DNA from: Sulfurovum sp.
GTDB taxonomy: Bacteria; Campylobacterota; Campylobacteria; Campylobacterales; Sulfurovaceae
DNA: 64,000 nucleotides
Direction of reading: 5' to 3'
NCBI GenBank assembly: GCA_026990595.1
Contig: JALXCZ010000035.1
Location: forward strand, 59,019-123,018
The notes beneath the pieces were generated by a model that saw nothing but the letters and a program-made list of their open reading frames with translations, had not been told where the DNA came from and searched no databases. The position numbers and the translations under genes are program-made. Position 1 is the first letter of the stretch, and each line of letters begins with the position of its first letter. Positions 34,861 to 43,026 of the stretch are shown here, piece after piece.

Positions 34861-34949
34861 GGTGTTGTACCATTACGACACCAATAATTTAAATTAAAAA
34901 TATGTTAGAGAACCAATATTTATGGTGTTGTAATGGTACAACACCCTAC
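34857..34949. repeat. REP-like palindrome, copy 1
   Basis: A 27-nt left arm (34857-34883, starting GTAGGGTGTTG) is complementary to the right arm (34923-34949, ending ACAACACCCTAC) with one G-T position, around a 39-bp AT-rich centre. The arms begin in the last codons of prmC. The sequence immediately after, AGGAGAA, is the ribosome site of the next gene. A related copy is at 35443-35516. Confidence 0.8.
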
Positions 34950-34960
34950 AGGAGAAACAA

Positions 34961-35440
34961 ATGAAAAAATATTTTAGAATAACAACAATAGCCTACCTCA
35001 TACTTTTGGGTGTAACACTGGGAGCTGGGCTTTTTGCCGGTGCAGTCGTAGCACCGGTGACCTTTCATACAGAAAACTGGTTAGGCAGTGAAGTACTCAC
35101 CCATTATCAGGAAGGACTTATTATGACACAGAATTTTCTGAAGCTTTCTTATCTGGTAACAACGACTGTCATTGCTGTAGCACTTTATGAAGGGTACAAA
35201 TACAAGAAGTTTGAGAGAGATACCATTACCCAAATAGCAACTTTTTTTGTCATAGCCACAGGTTTGATGTTCGGGTACTACTATCTGCCCGATATTTTGA
35301 CCATGCAAATGGCAGGTGAAGAGATGACAAAGTCTGCTGCTTTTCTTAGTACACATAAAGGGAGTGAGATCAATTTTAAGATCTTTTCTTTGGCGCTTTT
35401 GGTGCTGATCGTACAAAATATGCGTAAGGCATGTAAATAA
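34961..35440 (+). CDS. DUF4149/TMEM205-like membrane protein
   Basis: The 159-aa protein has four predicted transmembrane segments (about residues 8-33, 60-76, 88-108, 137-153). It resembles the DUF4149 family, with an N-terminal GAGLFAGAVVAPVTF motif. The function is unknown. The gene is bracketed by two related palindromes, each of which ends at an AGGAG ribosome site. Confidence 0.65.
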   Translation: MKKYFRITTIAYLILLGVTLGAGLFAGAVVAPVTFHTENWLGSEVLTHYQEGLIMTQNFLKLSYLVTTTVIAVALYEGYKYKKFERDTITQIATFFVIATGLMFGYYYLPDILTMQMAGEEMTKSAAFLSTHKGSEINFKIFSLALLVLIVQNMRKACK

Positions 35441-35442
35441 CC

Positions 35443-35516
35443 GTAGGGTGTTGCCCCCTGACAACACCTTTATGATGGTATTTATATTTATTGGTGTTGT
35501 AAGGGTAACACCCTAC
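35443..35516. repeat. REP-like palindrome, copy 2
   Basis: The left arm (35443-35468, starting GTAGGGTGTTG) is imperfectly complementary to the right arm (35493-35516, ending AACACCCTAC). It shares the outer arms and the following AGGAGAA with copy 1 but has a shorter centre (about 24 bp) and more mismatches. It separates the DUF4149-type gene from the DNA glycosylase gene. Confidence 0.75.
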
Positions 35517-35527
35517 AGGAGAATACA

Positions 35528-36010
35528 TTGAGCAAAATTTTAGTACATCCATTTGATCCTATTGTATTTAAAGACACAGAAACCTTGATACTGGGTTCAT
35601 TCCCCAGCATCAAGTCTTTTGACAATAACTTCTATTATGCCCATCCGCGTAACCAGTTCTGGAAACTTCTTGAAGCAGTGACGACTTATCCTGTAAACAA
35701 CCGTGACCAAAAACTTTGGTTACTCAAAGAAGCGAAGTTGGGGCTTTGGGATATGGTTAGAGAATGCTCTCGTGACAACTCTCTTGACAGCTCTTTGGAA
35801 AATGAAAAGGTTAATGACATCATAGGTTTTTTAGAAGCACATCCAAGCATCACGAAATTGGCATTTACAGGCAAAAAGGCGGAAGCTCTTTTTCAAACAC
35901 ATTTTTCACACCTGGAGATAGAGATAGTCTATCTGCCTTCACCTTCATCAGCTTATGCTAAAATGTCATTTGAAGAAAAAGTAAAAATATATAAAGAGAA
36001 GCTGCTATGA
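35528..36010 (+). CDS. DNA-deoxyinosine glycosylase-like protein (UDG superfamily, family 6)
   Basis: The 160-aa protein has the UDG-fold motif ILGSFPSIKS (about residues 21-30), followed by YYAHPRNQFW, the signature of the hypoxanthine/deoxyinosine glycosylase branch. LPSPSSAYAKMS near the C-terminus is the second UDG motif. It probably removes deaminated bases. TTG at 35528 is used as start, with AGGAG at 35517-35521 next to the palindrome. Confidence 0.8.
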   Translation: MSKILVHPFDPIVFKDTETLILGSFPSIKSFDNNFYYAHPRNQFWKLLEAVTTYPVNNRDQKLWLLKEAKLGLWDMVRECSRDNSLDSSLENEKVNDIIGFLEAHPSITKLAFTGKKAEALFQTHFSHLEIEIVYLPSPSSAYAKMSFEEKVKIYKEKLL

Positions 36011-36059
36011 GAGTATTCACTATTCATTATTTACTATTTACTGCATCAAAGGTACGTTG

Positions 36060-36887
36060 ATGAGTGTTTGGGCGATAGGTGATATACAAGGGTGTTATGA
36101 TGCTTTACAACGGCTGCTTCAAAAAATCCAGTTTGACGAACGGTACGATACATTATGGCTCGCAGGTGACTTGGTCAACAGGGGGAATAAATCTCTGGAA
36201 GTGCTTGAATATCTCTACAGTATCAAAAAGAATGTCAGGGTCGTTCTTGGCAATCATGATCTTACCCTTATAGCAGCCTACTATGGTATCAAAAAGTCCA
36301 ACCCGACCATTGATCCTGTACTTGCCTCACCCAATGCTTCAAAACTCATTAAATGGCTTAGAGGGCAAAAATTTCTTCATGTGGATTACAGATTGGGCTA
36401 CTGCATGGCGCATGCGGGTATCTCCCCGGAGTTTGACTTGGGGATGGCACTTCAGTATGCAAAGCGTATAGAAGAGAGACTGCAGAGTGATGATGCAGAA
36501 GCATGGCTTAAAGCGATGTTTAAACATGGTATAGAACGTTTTGACAGGGATTCAAGCTGCATAGATATTGACCGCTATATTGTAAGCTCATTTACACGCA
36601 TGCGTTATTGCTACAAAGACCATCGCCTTGATTTTGAACAAAAAGGTGCACCCACAGACAAGCTTAGAACAAAAGGCTTAAAGCCGTGGTTTGAATGTGA
36701 GAACAGAAAAAGCATAGATCTAAAGATCATCTTCGGACACTGGTCAACACTTGGGTTTTATCAAGATGAGAATGTCCTTGCTTTAGATACTGGGTGTTTA
36801 TGGGGTGGAAAATTGACAGCTGCACGGATAGATGTAGATGATGTAGGGATTTTGCAGGTTGAGTGTGATACGGCTATGGAACCGTAA
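36060..36887 (+). CDS. apaH: Symmetrical bis(5'-nucleosyl)-tetraphosphatase
   Basis: ApaH splits Ap4A to two ADP and also decaps NpnN-RNA. The 275-aa protein has the calcineurin-type phosphoesterase motifs GDIQGCYDAL (D8), GDLVNRG, GNHD and a C-terminal GHWSTLG/ALDTGCLWGGKL. ATG 36060 with AAAGG at 36049-36053 is preferred over the TTG just before it. Confidence 0.93.
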   Translation: MSVWAIGDIQGCYDALQRLLQKIQFDERYDTLWLAGDLVNRGNKSLEVLEYLYSIKKNVRVVLGNHDLTLIAAYYGIKKSNPTIDPVLASPNASKLIKWLRGQKFLHVDYRLGYCMAHAGISPEFDLGMALQYAKRIEERLQSDDAEAWLKAMFKHGIERFDRDSSCIDIDRYIVSSFTRMRYCYKDHRLDFEQKGAPTDKLRTKGLKPWFECENRKSIDLKIIFGHWSTLGFYQDENVLALDTGCLWGGKLTAARIDVDDVGILQVECDTAMEP

Positions 36888-36921
36888 ATAGGGGGGTACC
36901 CTCTACCCGAAAGGTTTAATT

Positions 36922-38247
36922 TTACAAAACAACATGTATCGTACTCCCTTGATTGACTGCAGAAATGATAGTCATTTCTCCGCCATGCAGCTCCACACTG
37001 TTCTTGACAATGGATAGCCCCAAACCAAACCCTTTGATCTTTTTATTTCTTGATTCATCGACTCTGTAAAATCTATCGGTTATTTTTGACAATTTCTCTT
37101 TGGGAATCCCTATACCTTCATCTTTAATGATAAAATGTATCTTCTCATCCCTGTAAAGTGAAATAGTAATATTTTTGTGCTTTGGCGTATATTTGATCGC
37201 ATTGTCTATAAGGTTTGAGAAGATCATCGACAAAAGCATGGGATTTGCTTCTGTCACAATGGGTTCAAGTTTTTCTATGTTGAGATGCAACTGTTTTTCT
37301 TTGCCTGTAGCATCATATTTTTCAAGCGTACTTAGCAGTATAGCATCAAGATGGCAGTGTTCGAAAGTCCGCGTAATGTTCTCTTTGCTGTATTTGGTAA
37401 GCAATAGTAAGTTCTTTACCATATGTTCTATCTGTTCAGCTTCGTACGCGATGGTTTGTATGCTTTTAATGTACTCATTTGGTTTACGCAGTTTACGAAG
37501 TGTGATCTCTATTTCACCCTTGATGACGGTCAAGGGTGTTTTAAGCTCATGTGAAACATCGCTGTTAAAGCGGTTCAGGTTGTCTACTCCTTCTTTCAGT
37601 CTAACTATCATGTCATTAAATGCCTCAACGAGTGCTTTGATCTCATCTTCTTTATCAGGAACTGAAATGGTACCTGAAAAGTTGTTGATGCTGATCTCGG
37701 TAGCTGTTTTAGTAATGTGTTTGACAGGTACCAATATCTTGTCGATCAATTTACTTCCTAAAAACAGTAGGGTTAAAAGAAGCATGGGTATAAGTGTTAA
37801 CAGAGTATCTGCCATATCTTCGATCGTATTATTGATCTCATGGGTGGTTACGATCAGTTTTCCGTTAAAAGGTTTTGAAAGTGTCAGCACATAGATCCCT
37901 TTGAGATATTTTTCAGATTTAAGCATTACAAACCGGTCACTGTAACGGGCATAGAATCCGGGATTACTTAGATGAAAGTTCTTACTTTGTCCGATAAGTT
38001 TGCCTGTCTTGAATACGGATGCTTCATAATCTTGTGCCAACAGGTTCTGTAAAACTTGTTCTATAGGTTCTCTCGCGGTTATTTTATCTTCAATTTGGAT
38101 GGCTTGTTTGTATAGTTGGGTTTGTATTTTTAAGGTAATACTTTGATCGAGTAGATAATAAAATACAAAACTGAAAAGTATCAACACAGCAGCACTGACA
38201 CCACCAAACCAGAACAGTACCCTTGTCTTTAAGCTGTTAGCTTTCAA
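36922..38247 (-). CDS. Sensor histidine kinase
   Basis: The 441-aa protein has two transmembrane helices (about residues 10-30 and 145-165) flanking a periplasmic sensor of about 115 residues, a HAMP region, the phospho-acceptor H233 in VSHELKTPL, and an ATPase domain with the N-box NLIDNAIKYTP, DEGIGIP and GFGLGLSIV. It partners the response regulator upstream, whose 3' end it overlaps by 11 nt. The signal is unknown; the nearby LtaS-like and exporter genes suggest an envelope or metal cue. Confidence 0.93.
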   Translation of the reverse strand: MKANSLKTRVLFWFGGVSAAVLILFSFVFYYLLDQSITLKIQTQLYKQAIQIEDKITAREPIEQVLQNLLAQDYEASVFKTGKLIGQSKNFHLSNPGFYARYSDRFVMLKSEKYLKGIYVLTLSKPFNGKLIVTTHEINNTIEDMADTLLTLIPMLLLTLLFLGSKLIDKILVPVKHITKTATEISINNFSGTISVPDKEDEIKALVEAFNDMIVRLKEGVDNLNRFNSDVSHELKTPLTVIKGEIEITLRKLRKPNEYIKSIQTIAYEAEQIEHMVKNLLLLTKYSKENITRTFEHCHLDAILLSTLEKYDATGKEKQLHLNIEKLEPIVTEANPMLLSMIFSNLIDNAIKYTPKHKNITISLYRDEKIHFIIKDEGIGIPKEKLSKITDRFYRVDESRNKKIKGFGLGLSIVKNSVELHGGEMTIISAVNQGSTIHVVL

Positions 38248-38893
38248 TTTTATACCCCAGTCCTCTAAAACTTTTGATCAGTGTTTTACCTATTTTCTTT
38301 CTCAAATGATAGATCGTTACCGGTATGACATTACTGTTGACAGCTGTATAGCTGCTCCAAAGATGCTCTTCTATCATGGTATTGGTGACCATATTGTTTT
38401 TATGTTTGACAAGAAAGAGTAAAAGTTCAAACTCTTTTTGGCTTAAAGAGATTGTTTTACCCTCTTTTTGAACCGTTCTTGCATCAAGGTCAAGTGTAAT
38501 ATCTTGTATGCTCACGGTATTACTTCCCTCCATAGCACTTCTTCTGTACAATGCCATTACTCTTGCCAGCAGTTCTTCATAGGCAAAAGGTTTAGAAAGA
38601 TAATCATCTGCACCTGCTGTCAATGCAGCTACTTTATCTTCTGTTTCATCCTTTGCTGTAAGCATAATAATGGGTGTTTTTATCTGTTTGTTACGTAAAT
38701 GCTGTAAGATCTCCAACCCATTTTTTTCAGGCAGCATCCAGTCAAGTACGATAATATCATAGGCATTTGTACCTGCCATATACTCACCTTCTTTGCCATC
38801 CCGGCTGCTCTCCACAAGATGTCCGTCTTCACAGAGTCCTCTTGTTAAAAAGGAAAGGATATGTGCATCATCTTCTATAATTAAAATTTTCAT
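38237..38893 (-). CDS. OmpR/PhoB-type response regulator
   Basis: The 218-aa protein has a canonical receiver: acidic pair D8-D9, phospho-acceptor D51 (VLDWMLP), and Lys near residue 101 (YLSKPF). A winged-helix output domain follows (about residues 125-218). It is co-transcribed with the kinase. The 5' end overlaps by ATGA the stop of a decayed APP1-like gene, so that gene once led the operon. Confidence 0.94.
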   Translation of the reverse strand: MKILIIEDDAHILSFLTRGLCEDGHLVESSRDGKEGEYMAGTNAYDIIVLDWMLPEKNGLEILQHLRNKQIKTPIIMLTAKDETEDKVAALTAGADDYLSKPFAYEELLARVMALYRRSAMEGSNTVSIQDITLDLDARTVQKEGKTISLSQKEFELLLFLVKHKNNMVTNTMIEEHLWSSYTAVNSNVIPVTIYHLRKKIGKTLIKSFRGLGYKIES

Positions 38894-39338
38894 AGCTTAT
38901 TATACTCTTTAATCTCTCCGCTTTTTACATCACGAATATAATACATCCTGACCTTTTTAGGGTATTTCTCCTTTATCTCTCTATACACCTCAGCATCTTT
39001 CTCGCCATTATCACCAAACATCACCCACAAGTAATATTAAATTCAAAATAACCTTCGTCATCACCTTTAACATGAAACTCTTTGTTTTGGATGGTAGCAA
39101 AAATGTTAGCATCTGAAATTTCATCACTTTCGATTTGTTTTGTTCTTCTCCATACATTTGTGAACCAACCATCAGTATCGCTAACCTTTTTAAATTCTCT
39201 TTTATGCAACATTCTACTCTGCACAATAATATGATGTGCATTACCATAGGCATGATAGACTTCTATGTTGTCTTTGGCTTGCAGTACGATGTTTGTCAAA
39301 AATATTATTAAGAATAAAGCTAGACTTTTTTTAAATAT
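38890..39338 (-). pseudogene. Decayed APP1-like (DUF2183) gene with internal deletion
   Basis: Two remnants of one gene lie in different frames. The first (39338 down to about 39021) has a signal-like FKKSLALFLIIFLTNIVLQA and then a beta-sandwich-like domain ending DDEGYFEFNI, with the expected start codon now ATA. The second (about 39031-38890) reads WVMFGDNGEKDAEVYREIKE, then KVRMYYIRDVKSGEI, the C-terminal end of the DUF2183/APP1 phosphatidate-phosphatase-like domain. The middle of the catalytic domain is missing. The final TGA overlaps the response-regulator ATG. Confidence 0.75.
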
Positions 39339-39384
39339 AGTTTTTGCCTTTTTTTAGAATAATCAAAAATGCATCATCATTCTA

Positions 39385-41316
39385 TTATTTTTTATTAAAC
39401 TCTCTTAACAGGTTATGCTTATATAGATAACTTGCACTCTGATAGTAAGTAATTGTATCATTTATGTCTGTTTCTGAAGGTTCTCTTTTATCATATATTA
39501 CGCTGTATAGCGTCTGCTTTTTCACTTTATAATTTTGTATTGTTTTGTCTGGGGAGAGCACAGTAAGGGTATTGTCTCTAAAAAGTCCAAGTTTTTGATA
39601 GTTGCCTACAAATGCTCTTTCCTGATGATCTGCTTTTAAAATATCATCTCCGTAAAATTTTGCTTCATAACTCTGTCCAAGAATACCCAAAAGTGTCGGT
39701 ACTATATCTACCTGAGATGCAAGCTTACTAACAACTGCAGGTTTAATGATCTTGGGTGCATAAATAAATAATGGTATTTTATAACGCCATATCGGCAGGG
39801 CAGTTTTCCCGGCACTACCACCATTATGGTCTGCAACAATTACAAAGATTGTATTGTTAAACCATGGCTTTAGTTCTGCTTTTTTAAGAAATTTGTTAAT
39901 AGCATAATCAGTATATTTTACACCACCTCTACGTCCTGTATGGGAAGGAATATCAATCTTCCCATTTGGATAGGTATAAGGTCTGTGGTTGGAGGTAGTC
40001 ATCACAAAACTGAAAAAAGGTTTTTGTTTCGTATAAGACTTGTCTGCCTCTTTGCTTACTTTGTTTAAAAGATCCTCATCACAGACACCCCATACATTAG
40101 AAAATGTTACTTCACTATCTTTGAAATCAAATCTGTCTACTACATCAAATCCATTATTTGAAAAGAAGTAATTCATATTGTCAAAATATCCGTGACCTGC
40201 ATAGATAAATTTATTATCATAACCCAGTTTTTGAAAAATAAAACCTGCAGAATTCATATTTTGACAGTCGGGTCTTTTGACGATGCTTCTCCCCGGAGTC
40301 GGAGGTAAAGAGAGTGTAACAGCTTCCATTCCTCTTACGGTTCGTGTTCCTGTTGCATACAGATTATTAAAAAAGAGTGATTTTTTTGCCAGTTTATCCA
40401 AATGAGGGGTCAATCCTCTTTTATCTCCAAATGCTCCCAAATATTCTGCACTGAGACTCTCCACCATAATAAGTACAATGTTGTACTTCTGTGCTGTTCC
40501 ATCATTTGTAACCACTCTGTTTATATCATATATATTATTTGTTTTAAAGGTTGTGTTCTCTCTTTTTAAAAGAATATGCAGTCTTTTAAATACTTTATTT
40601 TTATCCAAAGTTTTGTAAAATTCATTATAGTCCAATTCATTGTGTCTAAAAGCACTGAAAAGTGAGTAAAAACCATTTTTTGCCAACTCCTGATCAAATT
40701 TGTTTGAAATGTTTTCTGTTAGAGTCTGTTTGTCCAGAAAAACAAAAAAGAGCAAGGGAAGTGCAAGATAGATACTTCCGATTTTCAAACGTTTTAAAAA
40801 TGGCATATTACATTTAAATGCTTTCTCATGCAAGTCACTCTTTTTATGGTTGACATAAAAGATCCCTCCTGTAAGGAACAGGATGATCAAAACAAGAAGC
40901 GGTATGGGGTAGGATTCCAGAATATTGTGTATAACTTCATGCGTATAAACCAAATAATCTACTGCAATAAAATTAAAACGTTTTCCAAATTCTTCCCAGA
41001 AAAAATACTCACTGAAACCATTGAATACTATAGTATAGATCACAGCAAAATAAACCAGTAAACTGATGATCTTGTGAATAGATGTATTGAAAATTTTTCT
41101 AGGTACAATAATAAGATAAAGTATAAACGGTATTAAGTAATAAGAAACAGCTACAAAATCATAAAATACTCCTATGAAAAAAACCTTTAGCAATGCTCCA
41201 ATACCCATATTAACCTGATCGTATGTCATTGCGAGCAAAACGATCCTTGTGATAAAACTCACAAAAACAAATATACCAATAAAATTGGCAGCAAATTTAA
41301 ATCGTCCTGTATTCAT
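39385..41316 (-). CDS. LtaS-type sulfatase-fold phosphotransferase
   Basis: The 643-aa protein has about five N-terminal transmembrane helices (first 200 residues) and a large extracytoplasmic alkaline-phosphatase/sulfatase domain: IVLIMVESLSAEYLGAFG, TGTRTVRGMEA with the likely catalytic Thr near residue 326, and VADHNGGSAG. It belongs to the LTA-synthase family. In Gram-negatives such enzymes transfer phosphoglycerol or phosphoethanolamine to glycans or lipids. The acceptor is unknown. The gene is divergent from the exporter operon. Confidence 0.87.
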   Translation of the reverse strand: MNTGRFKFAANFIGIFVFVSFITRIVLLAMTYDQVNMGIGALLKVFFIGVFYDFVAVSYYLIPFILYLIIVPRKIFNTSIHKIISLLVYFAVIYTIVFNGFSEYFFWEEFGKRFNFIAVDYLVYTHEVIHNILESYPIPLLVLIILFLTGGIFYVNHKKSDLHEKAFKCNMPFLKRLKIGSIYLALPLLFFVFLDKQTLTENISNKFDQELAKNGFYSLFSAFRHNELDYNEFYKTLDKNKVFKRLHILLKRENTTFKTNNIYDINRVVTNDGTAQKYNIVLIMVESLSAEYLGAFGDKRGLTPHLDKLAKKSLFFNNLYATGTRTVRGMEAVTLSLPPTPGRSIVKRPDCQNMNSAGFIFQKLGYDNKFIYAGHGYFDNMNYFFSNNGFDVVDRFDFKDSEVTFSNVWGVCDEDLLNKVSKEADKSYTKQKPFFSFVMTTSNHRPYTYPNGKIDIPSHTGRRGGVKYTDYAINKFLKKAELKPWFNNTIFVIVADHNGGSAGKTALPIWRYKIPLFIYAPKIIKPAVVSKLASQVDIVPTLLGILGQSYEAKFYGDDILKADHQERAFVGNYQKLGLFRDNTLTVLSPDKTIQNYKVKKQTLYSVIYDKREPSETDINDTITYYQSASYLYKHNLLREFNKK

Positions 41317-41346
41317 AAATATAATCTTTTTATATAATTTTTTAAG

Positions 41347-41352
41347 ATTATA
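41347..41352 (-). promoter_or_regulatory. -10 box for the LtaS-type gene
   Basis: On the minus strand the sequence reads TATAAT about 30 nt before the ATG at 41316. It lies 5 bp from the edge of the perfect inverted repeat at 41357-41408. Confidence 0.5.
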
Positions 41353-41356
41353 CTAA

Positions 41357-41408
41357 ATGAAAATGAAATGAAGATGAAAAACTTCCTTCATCTTCATTTC
41401 ATTTTCAT
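41357..41408. repeat. Perfect 22-bp inverted repeat in a divergent promoter region
   Basis: Arm 41357-41378 is exactly complementary to 41387-41408, with an 8-nt centre (AAACTTCC). Each arm is built from ATGAA units (ATGAAA ATGAA ATGAAG ATGAA). It lies between the -10 box of the LtaS-type gene and the start of the exporter ATPase at 41425. It could be an operator, a cruciform, or an mRNA hairpin that hides the exporter ribosome site. Confidence 0.85.
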
Positions 41409-41424
41409 CGACTATGATTTGAGT

Positions 41425-42144
41425 ATGGCAACAAATCACAGGCGAAACATTGCACTTCATTGTACGAATATTGTAAAAATATTCAATTCCGGAGAAGCAG
41501 AGGTAAAAGCGTTGCAGGGCGTAAATCTTGATGTGTATGAGGGTGAACTGCTTATGCTTGTGGGACCATCAGGATGTGGCAAGACGACATTTGTATCGGT
41601 TGTTACTGCTTTACTTGGGTTTGACAGTGGAACTTGCATTACATTAGATCATAACCTTGCTACCATGAGTGATGAAGCAAAAACTGCCTTTAGAGGCAAA
41701 GAGATCGGTTTTGTATTTCAGGCATTCAATCTCATTCCTGCATTGAGTGCTGCTGAAAATGTAGCCCTGCCCCTTACAATCTTCGGAACAAACAAAACAA
41801 TGGCATTTTCCCATTCAAAAGAGATGTTGAAAGCTGTAGGGTTGGAACAAAAAGAGCATTTTTTGCCGGGAAAATTGAGTGGTGGGCAGCAACAAAGGGT
41901 CGCCATTGCCAGAGCACTGGTGCATCAGCCCAAACTGGTGATCTGTGATGAACCGACAAGCAGCCTTGATCACAAGTCTGGACAGGTGGTCATGGAACTT
42001 TTAAAAAAACTGACCAAAGAGCATGCTGTGACCATGATTGTAGTGACGCATGACAGCCGAGTGTACCAATACGCAGACAGGATTGCAGAGATGGAAGATG
42101 GAAAAATCATTAGAGTAGGAAAAACAGATGAAAAGATTTTATAG
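41425..42144 (+). CDS. ABC transporter ATPase (DevA/MacB-ATPase/LolD type)
   Basis: The 239-aa protein has Walker A GPSGCGKTT (residues 47-55), Q-loop VFQAFNLIPALSAAENV, signature LSGGQQQRVAIARAL and Walker B LVICDEPTSSLD. That Q-loop and signature set is typical of the MacB/LolD/DevA branch, which drives extrusion or lipoprotein transport with FtsX-type permeases. An in-frame ATG at 41368 would start inside the palindrome and is less likely. The stop overlaps the next gene by 17 nt. Confidence 0.9.
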   Translation: MATNHRRNIALHCTNIVKIFNSGEAEVKALQGVNLDVYEGELLMLVGPSGCGKTTFVSVVTALLGFDSGTCITLDHNLATMSDEAKTAFRGKEIGFVFQAFNLIPALSAAENVALPLTIFGTNKTMAFSHSKEMLKAVGLEQKEHFLPGKLSGGQQQRVAIARALVHQPKLVICDEPTSSLDHKSGQVVMELLKKLTKEHAVTMIVVTHDSRVYQYADRIAEMEDGKIIRVGKTDEKIL

Positions 42145-43024
42145 TTTTATCATAATATCGATCATTGGTCTAGGTGTCGGCATTGCCGCTATTTTTTATG
42201 GAGATACGCTAAAATCATCCAATACTGTCACGATCCCTTCTGTAAAACCGCCTTTTAAATCTTTCATAGCCGGAACAGGGATCATAGAAGCAGAGAGTAA
42301 AAATATTGCTGTAGGTTCCTCTATTTCCGGAGTCATCAAAAAAGTGTATGTACAAAGCGGGGACAAGATAAAGAAAGGAATGCTGCTTTTTGAAATGGAT
42401 GATACGCTTCTTCAGTCCAAGATCTTAGTTGCACAGACAAGCATAAAAGCTGCCGAGGCAAAACTTACAAGTGCAAAACATCATTTCAATCTGATAGAAA
42501 ATTTCAAAAAAGTTTCTCCCCAAATGGTTACAAAAGTAAAATACATACAAGCACAGGATCGTTTTCATGAAGCAAAAGAGCTGCTTGCTGTGTCAAAAAC
42601 AAAACTGGCTGCCTTGCAAGATCAATTAAAGCGCTACAAAGTTTACAGTCCTATAGACGGCGTGGTATTGAGATCGGAAATAAGCAAGGGATATTTTTTT
42701 GACAGCCGTTCAAATGCACTTGTCATAGGGAGTGACCGTCTGAATGTGCGTGTCAGCATCAATGAGTATGATATTTCAAAATTCAGACCGGGTACAAAGG
42801 CCGTGGCATATATGCGCGGTAACACCAAAGAAAAGACAGACTTGACCTACCTCTACACGATCCCTTATGTCGTACCTAAAACAAACTTGACAGGACGCAG
42901 TACGGAACGCACCGATACACGTGTGCTGCAAGTCATTTATGCTGCCAAAAGAACAAAAACATTCCCTCTTTATGTGGGAGAACAATTGGATGTCTTTATC
43001 CAGACTCCTGAACAGGAAAAATAA
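42128..43024 (+). CDS. Membrane-fusion protein (DevB/MacA-like)
   Basis: The 298-aa protein has an N-terminal membrane anchor (about residues 4-23), lipoyl half-motifs GSSISGVIKKVYVQSGDKIKKG and YSPIDGVVL, a helical hairpin between them (about 95-165), and a beta-barrel domain. It should link the ABC permease to the TolC-like protein downstream. It overlaps the ATPase gene and is 2 nt from the permease gene. Confidence 0.88.
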   Translation: MKRFYSFIIISIIGLGVGIAAIFYGDTLKSSNTVTIPSVKPPFKSFIAGTGIIEAESKNIAVGSSISGVIKKVYVQSGDKIKKGMLLFEMDDTLLQSKILVAQTSIKAAEAKLTSAKHHFNLIENFKKVSPQMVTKVKYIQAQDRFHEAKELLAVSKTKLAALQDQLKRYKVYSPIDGVVLRSEISKGYFFDSRSNALVIGSDRLNVRVSINEYDISKFRPGTKAVAYMRGNTKEKTDLTYLYTIPYVVPKTNLTGRSTERTDTRVLQVIYAAKRTKTFPLYVGEQLDVFIQTPEQEK

Positions 43025-43026
43025 TC

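Noticed and set aside
36888..36921. GGGGGGTACCC palindromic bases between apaH and the kinase as a bidirectional terminator
   Set aside because: The stem is short and has no T-run on either strand.
39021..39299. Stand-alone 92-aa gene on the minus strand
   Set aside because: Its sequence and the following out-of-frame fragment together look like two ends of one DUF2183 protein, so it is scored as a pseudogene.
41368..41424. Earlier ATG for the exporter ATPase
   Set aside because: It starts inside the perfect inverted repeat and adds residues with no homology; homologues begin near ATG 41425.
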